DNA of 18,383 bases from JAMWZF01 sp041628615. GTDB taxonomy: Bacteria; Pseudomonadota; Alphaproteobacteria; Rhodobacterales; Rhodobacteraceae. The notes under the pieces were generated by a model. The model saw only the letters and a list, made by a program, of their open reading frames with translations. It did not search any database and had not been told where the DNA came from. Location of the stretch: assembly GCA_041628615.1 (NCBI GenBank), contig JBFKOW010000056.1, forward strand, positions 1 to 18,383, written 5' to 3'. Shown here piece by piece: positions 14,133-18,383 of the stretch (position 1 is its first letter; each line of letters starts with the position of its first letter). The position numbers and the translations under genes were made by a program.

Positions 14133-15560
14133 ATGACGATCAAGGAACCGAGTTTCCGCGAAAGCGTGGACATCATGTTCAACCGCGCGGTGCGTCTCAT
14201 GGACCTCAGCCCCGGACTCGAAGAGAAGATCCGGGTCTGCAACGCCACCTACGTCGTCCGCTTCGGCGTCCGCCTGCGCGGCGCGATCCATACCTTCACC
14301 GGCTACCGCAGCGTCCATTCCGAGCACATGGAGCCGGTCAAGGGCGGAATCCGCTACGCGCCGCAGGTCAACCAGGACGAGGTCGAGGCGCTGGCGGCGC
14401 TGATGACCTACAAGTGCGCCCTGGTCGAAACCCCGTTCGGCGGCTCCAAGGGCGGGCTCTGCATCGACCCGCGCGAATGGGAAGAGCACGAGCTGGAACA
14501 GATCACCCGCCGCTTCGCCTACGAACTGGCCAAGCGCGACCTGATCAATCCGGCGCAGAACGTGCCCGCCCCCGACATGGGCACCGGCGAACGCGAGATG
14601 GCGTGGATCGCCGACCAGTACCGCCGGATGAACACCACCGACATCAACGCCAATGCCTGCGTCACCGGCAAGCCGGCCCATGCCGGTGGCATCCAGGGCC
14701 GGGTCGAGGCGACCGGCCGGGGCGTGCAGTACGCCCTGCGCGAGTTCTTCCGCCACCCCGCCGACGTGGCCAGGACGGGCCTGTCCGGCGATCTCGAGGG
14801 CAAGCGGGTGATCGTGCAGGGCCTCGGCAACGTGGGCTACCACGCCGCCAAGTTCCTGCAGGAGGAGGACGGCGCCAGGATCATCGGCATCATCGAACGC
14901 GACGGTGCGCTCTACGACGAGGGCGGTCTCGACGTCGAGGCGGTGCGCGGCTGGATCACCCGCCACGGCGGGGTGATGAACTTCCCCGGGGTGCGCAACC
15001 ACGCCGAAGGCGCCGTGGTGCTGGAATCCGAGTGCGACATCCTGATCCCGGCGGCGCTCGAAGGCGTCATCAACCTCGGCAACGCCGACCGGATCAAGGC
15101 GCCGCTGATCATCGAGGCCGCCAACGGTCCGGTCACCGCCGGCGCCGACGAGATCCTGCGCCAGAAGGGCGTGGTCATCATCCCCGACATGTATGCCAAC
15201 GCGGGCGGCGTGACCGTGTCCTACTTCGAATGGGTCAAGAACCTGTCCCACATCCGCTTTGGCCGGATGCAGCGGCGGCAGGAGGAGGCCCGCCACCAGC
15301 TCATCGTCGACGAACTGGAGCGGATCAGCCGGGACAGTTCGATCAACTGGACCCTCGCGCCCGATTTCAAGGACCGCTACCTGCGCGGCGCGGGCGAACT
15401 GGAACTGGTCCGCTCGGGCCTCGACGACACCATGCGCGCCGCCTACCAGTCGATGTCGGAAACCTGGCACAGCCGAAAGGACTGCGACGACCTGCGCACC
15501 GCGGCCTACCTCGTCGCCATCGACCGGGTCGCCAAGAGCTACAAGGCCAAGGGCCTATGA
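14133..15560 (+). CDS. gdhA: Glutamate dehydrogenase (Glu/Leu/Phe/Val dehydrogenase family)
   Basis: This cytoplasmic enzyme should interconvert glutamate with 2-oxoglutarate and ammonia using NAD(P). It has 475 residues, slightly longer than the usual 420-450. The substrate-site lysines occur at 70 (EPVKGGIRY), 94 (MTYKCALVE) and 106 (GGSKGGL). Their spacing of 24 and 12 equals that of characterised hexameric glutamate dehydrogenases, and the catalytic Asp is in VPAPDMGTG (residue 148). The coenzyme-binding fold starts with VIVQGLGNVGYHAAKFLQE at about 225. The extra length is mainly at the C-terminus, in a helical tail of about 70 residues. The start at 14133 is preceded by AAAGG and GAGG. 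The gene is flanked on both sides by Tad pseudopilin operons and ends in a strong hairpin, so it is probably its own transcript. Specificity for glutamate over leucine or phenylalanine is inferred from its lysine pattern. Confidence 0.94.
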   Translation: MTIKEPSFRESVDIMFNRAVRLMDLSPGLEEKIRVCNATYVVRFGVRLRGAIHTFTGYRSVHSEHMEPVKGGIRYAPQVNQDEVEALAALMTYKCALVETPFGGSKGGLCIDPREWEEHELEQITRRFAYELAKRDLINPAQNVPAPDMGTGEREMAWIADQYRRMNTTDINANACVTGKPAHAGGIQGRVEATGRGVQYALREFFRHPADVARTGLSGDLEGKRVIVQGLGNVGYHAAKFLQEEDGARIIGIIERDGALYDEGGLDVEAVRGWITRHGGVMNFPGVRNHAEGAVVLESECDILIPAALEGVINLGNADRIKAPLIIEAANGPVTAGADEILRQKGVVIIPDMYANAGGVTVSYFEWVKNLSHIRFGRMQRRQEEARHQLIVDELERISRDSSINWTLAPDFKDRYLRGAGELELVRSGLDDTMRAAYQSMSETWHSRKDCDDLRTAAYLVAIDRVAKSYKAKGL

Positions 15561-15562
15561 TC

Positions 15563-15594
15563 GGCGGGGGCCCGGCGCCGCGCCGGCCCCCGCC
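15563..15594 (+). terminator. Strong GC hairpin after gdhA
   Basis: GGCGGGGGCC (15563-15572) is exactly complementary to GGCCCCCGCC (15585-15594), with further pairing inside the 12-base loop region. It begins two bases after the gdhA stop codon. No T-run follows. A strong hairpin here most likely ends or protects the gdhA transcript and separates it from the next tadE-like gene. Confidence 0.65.
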
Positions 15595-15727
15595 TCCGGA
15601 CGCCATGAACTGTATCAATTCGACGCGGAAAGGCCGGAATGCCGTCGCCGCGTCGTCACACATTCATCGGAATCGTTACTCATCCTCGGGTGCAGGCAAC
15701 TGACTCTTGGAAGGTGTGAGACGACAG

Positions 15728-16129
15728 ATGGCCCGGTTCAGCAATATCCGAAAGAAGTTCCGCAGGGATGAGGACGGCAGCGCCACCATCGAGGCGGTGC
15801 TCTGGCTGCCCGTATTCTTCATCCTGTTCTGCGCCGTGGTGGACGTCTCGTTCGTCTTCCACAAGCAGGCCGAGGCCTACCGAGTGGTGCAGGATGCCAA
15901 CCGTGCCTTCTCGGTCGGCCGCATCGCCAGCACGGCCGACACCGAGGACTTCATCGAGACCATGGTGCAGCATCTCAGCCCCGGCGCCGCGGCGACCACC
16001 TCGGTCTCGAACGGCATCATCCTGAGCCAGCTGTCGCTCCCGGTCGAGGATCTGGACGCGACCGGGTTCTTCAGCTGGCTGACCGGCTACAATGTCGTGG
16101 TCGCGTCCGAGCATTTCCTCGAATTGTAG
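15728..16129 (+). CDS. TadE-like pseudopilin (short)
   Basis: This protein of 133 residues has the TadE N-terminus FRRDEDGSATIEAVLWLPVF followed by FILFCAVVDVSFVF: Gly17 then Glu22 at +5, and one hydrophobic helix. The remaining 90 or so residues form a small periplasmic domain (HKQAEAYRVVQDANRAFSVG, a heptad-like helix, then a shorter region ending SEHFLEL). ATG 15728 is the start, with AAGG and GTGAG upstream at 15711-15720; a TTG at 15707 in the same frame is possible. It is followed by the large TadG-like gene after ten bases, so the two form an operon. It is close to the usual TadE size. Confidence 0.88.
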   Translation: MARFSNIRKKFRRDEDGSATIEAVLWLPVFFILFCAVVDVSFVFHKQAEAYRVVQDANRAFSVGRIASTADTEDFIETMVQHLSPGAAATTSVSNGIILSQLSLPVEDLDATGFFSWLTGYNVVVASEHFLEL

Positions 16130-16139
16130 GGCTCACATC

Positions 16140-17465
16140 ATGACACTCCCGAACTTCAGATCGACGTGGCTGCAGACCGCCGGCCGCTTGCGGCGGGACG
16201 AGGCGGGCGCACTCACCACCTTCGGCCTTTATATCTGCGCCGCGATGGCCATCGTCGGCGGCATCGCCATCGACTACCAGAACCTGATGACCGTCCGTGC
16301 CCAGCTCCAGGTCACCGCCGACGCCGTGGCCCATGCCGCCCTCTACAACCGCGAGACGATGGATCCCGACGACGCCAAGGAGGCGGCGATCGCGCTCGTG
16401 CAGTCCACCCAGCCCAACGCCAAATACGGCGACGTGCTGCTGCCCGACGATATCATCTTCGGCACCTACGACATCGCCGACGACAAGTTCTACGCCGATC
16501 CCAACGGCACCGAGGCGGTGCTGGTGTCCACCGCCCGGCTGCTGGAACGGGGCAACCCGGTCATCGGCCACCTGATGCAGTTCGTCGGCTTCGACACTTT
16601 CGACGTGCGCACCAACTCGATCTTCGTCACCTACCAGCCGCCCTGCTTCCGCGAGGGATTCGTCGCCGAGGACGTGGTCGACATCCAGTCCAACAACGCG
16701 TTCTACAACGGCTTCTGCATCCATTCGAACACCTACGTTTCGGTGAACTCGAACAACTTCTTCGAGCCGGGATCGGTCGTGTCGATGCCGGACACGACCC
16801 TTCTGGACCTGCCGAATTCCGGCTTCGAAACCAACGAGGGACTGCGCCAGGCTCTGCGGAACGGGGTCTACCGGCTGCGCCTTCTGAACCGCATCAACCA
16901 CGAGATCGACGAGATCATGACCTTCGGCAGCGAGCGGATGCCGGCCTACATCAACGGCCCGCTGGTGCACGCCCTGCACGGCAAGCAAATCAAGGCCTCC
17001 GATCTGGTCCAGAACGCCTACAACCGCATCACCTGCAACGGCAACTCGATCACCATCACGCCGGACGTGCCGCTGCAGAACATGGTCGTCCATACCCCCT
17101 GCGAGGTGACCTTCGGAAACGGCACCGTCCTCGACAACACCATCTTCATCACCACCGCGACCCACCAGGACTACGCGGTCAAGGGCAGCCACATCCAGGT
17201 CGGCCGCGACGACAACTGCGCCGACGACGGCGGATCGATCATCATCTCGAAGGGTGGCATGACCTTCGCCTCGAACCTCAAGGCCTACGGCGCGCAGCTC
17301 CTCGCGCTCGGCAATATCGAGTTCGCGGCCAACGCCGACGGGATCGAGGGCGCCTCGTTCATCTCGGGGATGACGATCTCGGGCACGTCCAACATGACCA
17401 TGGGCTTCTGCGGCGGCGGCATGGACCACACGCTGCAGGCCGACTACTTCCGTCTCGCGCTCTGA
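16140..17465 (+). CDS. TadG-like pseudopilin with beta-rich C-terminus
   Basis: This membrane-anchored envelope protein of 441 residues begins RLRRDEAGALTTFGLYI and AAMAIVGGIAIDYQ, a TadG-type N-terminus with one transmembrane helix (about 28-46). As in the VWA-containing paralogue, +5 after Gly23 is Phe, not Glu, and the following helix QLQVTADAVAHAAL is the typical TadG pseudopilin helix. No von Willebrand domain is seen. Residues 170-220 and 300-430 are rich in Asn, Thr, Ser, Gly, Ile and Val with short repeated turns (IQSNNAFYNGFCIHSNTYVS, NGTVLDNTIFITTATHQ, GTSNMTMGFCGGG), resembling right-handed beta-helix or similar repeat folds. The start at 16140 is the ATG nearest the upstream stop; the ribosome site is weak (GTAGGGC), so translation may be coupled to the preceding gene. 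It is the last gene of the plus-strand block. Confidence 0.85.
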   Translation: MTLPNFRSTWLQTAGRLRRDEAGALTTFGLYICAAMAIVGGIAIDYQNLMTVRAQLQVTADAVAHAALYNRETMDPDDAKEAAIALVQSTQPNAKYGDVLLPDDIIFGTYDIADDKFYADPNGTEAVLVSTARLLERGNPVIGHLMQFVGFDTFDVRTNSIFVTYQPPCFREGFVAEDVVDIQSNNAFYNGFCIHSNTYVSVNSNNFFEPGSVVSMPDTTLLDLPNSGFETNEGLRQALRNGVYRLRLLNRINHEIDEIMTFGSERMPAYINGPLVHALHGKQIKASDLVQNAYNRITCNGNSITITPDVPLQNMVVHTPCEVTFGNGTVLDNTIFITTATHQDYAVKGSHIQVGRDDNCADDGGSIIISKGGMTFASNLKAYGAQLLALGNIEFAANADGIEGASFISGMTISGTSNMTMGFCGGGMDHTLQADYFRLAL

Positions 17466-17470
17466 CCCCG

Positions 17471-17493
17471 GCCGCCCCCCCGGCGGGGGCGGC
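17471..17493 (+). terminator. GC hairpin after the tadG-like gene
   Basis: GCCGCCCCC (17471-17479) is complementary to GGGGGCGGC (17485-17493) with the five-base loop CCGGC. It starts five bases after the tadG-like stop codon and is followed by GCCGTTTCC, a weak T-run. A terminator is likely and would isolate the pilus block from soxB. Confidence 0.6.
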
Positions 17494-17598
17494 GCCGTTT
17501 CCCCGGCCGTCGATAATGCGCCATCCGGCGTCGCGTCCGGCCATTGAAGCCGGGCGGTGAAGTTGCTTTTCTCGTGCGGGCACGCAGGGGAGCCGCCC

Positions 17599-18383
17599 GT
17601 GGCCTATTCCGCCTTCCGCATCGTCAGGGAAGCCCTGTCCGGCCAGCGCGGCTGGAAACCGGTCTGGCGCGACCCCGACCCGAGACCCGCCTACGACATC
17701 GTCATCATCGGCGGCGGCGGGCATGGGCTGGCCACCGCCTTCTACCTCGCCAAGGAACACGGGCTGACCAACGTCGCGGTGCTCGAGAGGGGCTATCTCG
17801 GCGGCGGCAATGTCGGCCGCAACACCACGATCGTGCGGGCGAACTACTGCCTGCCCGGCAATTCCGAGTTCTATTCCCATTCGCTCAAGCTCTGGGAGGG
17901 GATGGAGCAGGAGCTGAACTTCAACACGATGATGTCGCAGCGCGGGGTCATCAACCTGTTCCATTCCGACGGCCAGCGGGACTATGCCGCGCGGCGCGGC
18001 AACGCGATGGCGGCGCAGGGCGACGACGCGATCCTGCTCGACCGCGCCCAGATCCGCGAACGGCTTCCCTTCCTCGATCACGACAACGGCCGGTTCCCGA
18101 TCTACGGCGGTCTCTACCACCCGCGCGGCGGCACCGCCCGGCACGACGCCGTGGCCTGGGGCTATGCCCGCGGCGCGGACCGGCGCGGCGTCGACCTGAT
18201 CCAGAACTGCGAGGTCACCGGCATCGACATCGCGAACGGCAAGGTCAGCGGGGTGCAGACCACGCGCGGCGCGATCCGGGCCGGCAAGGTCGGCATCGTG
18301 GTCGCGGGCCGGTCGGGGCAGGTTGCGGCGCTGGCCGGGATGCGCCTGCCGATCGAGAGCCACGTCCTGCAGGCCTTCGTCAC
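17599..18383 (+). CDS. soxB: Sarcosine oxidase beta subunit (partial, 5' end)
   Basis: This flavoprotein oxidises sarcosine (N-methylglycine) to glycine, transferring the methyl group toward tetrahydrofolate in the heterotetrameric enzyme. The gene runs off the window after 261 full codons; the family is about 410-420 residues. The start is GTG 17599, with AGGGGAG (17586-17592) six bases upstream. IIGGGGHGLATAFYLAKEHG (37-56) is the FAD Rossmann motif, GNVGRNTTIVRANY (70-83) the family loop, and GGTARHDAVAWGYARGA (177-193) includes His182, at the place where family members attach FMN covalently. GC content and codon use match the housekeeping genes, not the left region. soxD, soxA and soxG would be expected to follow, but are outside the window. 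Confidence 0.95.
   Translation, partial: MAYSAFRIVREALSGQRGWKPVWRDPDPRPAYDIVIIGGGGHGLATAFYLAKEHGLTNVAVLERGYLGGGNVGRNTTIVRANYCLPGNSEFYSHSLKLWEGMEQELNFNTMMSQRGVINLFHSDGQRDYAARRGNAMAAQGDDAILLDRAQIRERLPFLDHDNGRFPIYGGLYHPRGGTARHDAVAWGYARGADRRGVDLIQNCEVTGIDIANGKVSGVQTTRGAIRAGKVGIVVAGRSGQVAALAGMRLPIESHVLQAFV

Noticed and set aside
13884..15470. Minus-strand open frame (528 codons) opposite gdhA, and a plus-strand frame 13646-15703
   Set aside because: gdhA has the full lysine pattern and coenzyme fold. The other frames carry no motif and extend across the divergent promoter region.
16071..17560. Long frames on both strands (452 and 464 codons) across the tadG-like gene
   Set aside because: They are alternative frames of the tadG-like gene, His/Arg-rich without a membrane helix or start context.
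17359..18363. Minus-strand open frame (334 codons) at the right end
   Set aside because: It lies opposite soxB, whose plus-strand frame is continuous from GTG 17599 and carries unmistakable flavin-binding motifs.
1..18383. CRISPR array, rRNA genes or complete insertion sequence
   Set aside because: I looked for regularly spaced direct repeats, rRNA-like conserved blocks and transposase with terminal repeats and saw none.

Overview
The window looks like a chromosome segment from a high-GC alphaproteobacterium, most likely Rhodobacterales (Rhodobacteraceae). The grounds are the gene families and their order (hom, glpX and recJ in one run; Tad pseudopilins around a glutamate dehydrogenase; soxB), the strong GC bias at third codon positions right of base 4,200, and a GC-rich intergenic hairpin followed by ATATTT that resembles one often seen in that family. 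The assignment is inferred from recalled gene families, not from a database search.

Left part (1-4,087): an accessory-looking region, visibly less GC-rich than the rest, ending at the 3' side of a tRNA-Glu(UUC) gene on the minus strand (4,088-4,162). It carries a secreted protein with a VPLPA-type exosortase sorting tail, a DUF1127 protein, an unrecognised 174-residue protein, a serine recombinase with a long unusual tail, and an AlpA-type excisionase/regulator. Several inverted repeats lie between the genes. No tyrosine integrase and no second copy of the tRNA end are visible, so this may be one end or a remnant of a tRNA-anchored genomic island.

Middle part (4,251-9,522, all minus strand): a housekeeping run, in transcription order a small lipoprotein, hom (homoserine dehydrogenase), a chloramphenicol-acetyltransferase-like protein, glpX (class II fructose-1,6-bisphosphatase) and recJ (single-strand exonuclease). 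Two hairpins separate hom from the acetyltransferase gene. Next come a plus-strand TetR regulator, with a perfect 8-bp-arm palindrome just before its start, and a tightly linked two-helix membrane protein.

Right part (10,762-17,465): five TadE/TadG-like pseudopilin genes in two blocks that flank and point away from one another around gdhA (glutamate dehydrogenase). The minus-strand block holds TadE-like, TadG with a von Willebrand A domain, and a second TadE-like gene. The plus-strand block holds a TadE-like gene and a TadG-like gene whose C-terminal half looks like a repetitive beta structure. These proteins should sit in the cell envelope and support assembly or adhesion of a Flp/Tad pilus whose motor genes are outside the window. 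The TadE-like proteins keep the Glu at +5 of a prepilin site; the two TadG-like proteins do not. The window ends inside soxB (sarcosine oxidase beta subunit), which starts with GTG after a strong ribosome binding site.

The least explained elements are the orphan protein at 1,901-2,425, the Asp-rich insert in the TadG A-domain, the beta-rich TadG-like C-terminus, and the conspicuous palindromes.
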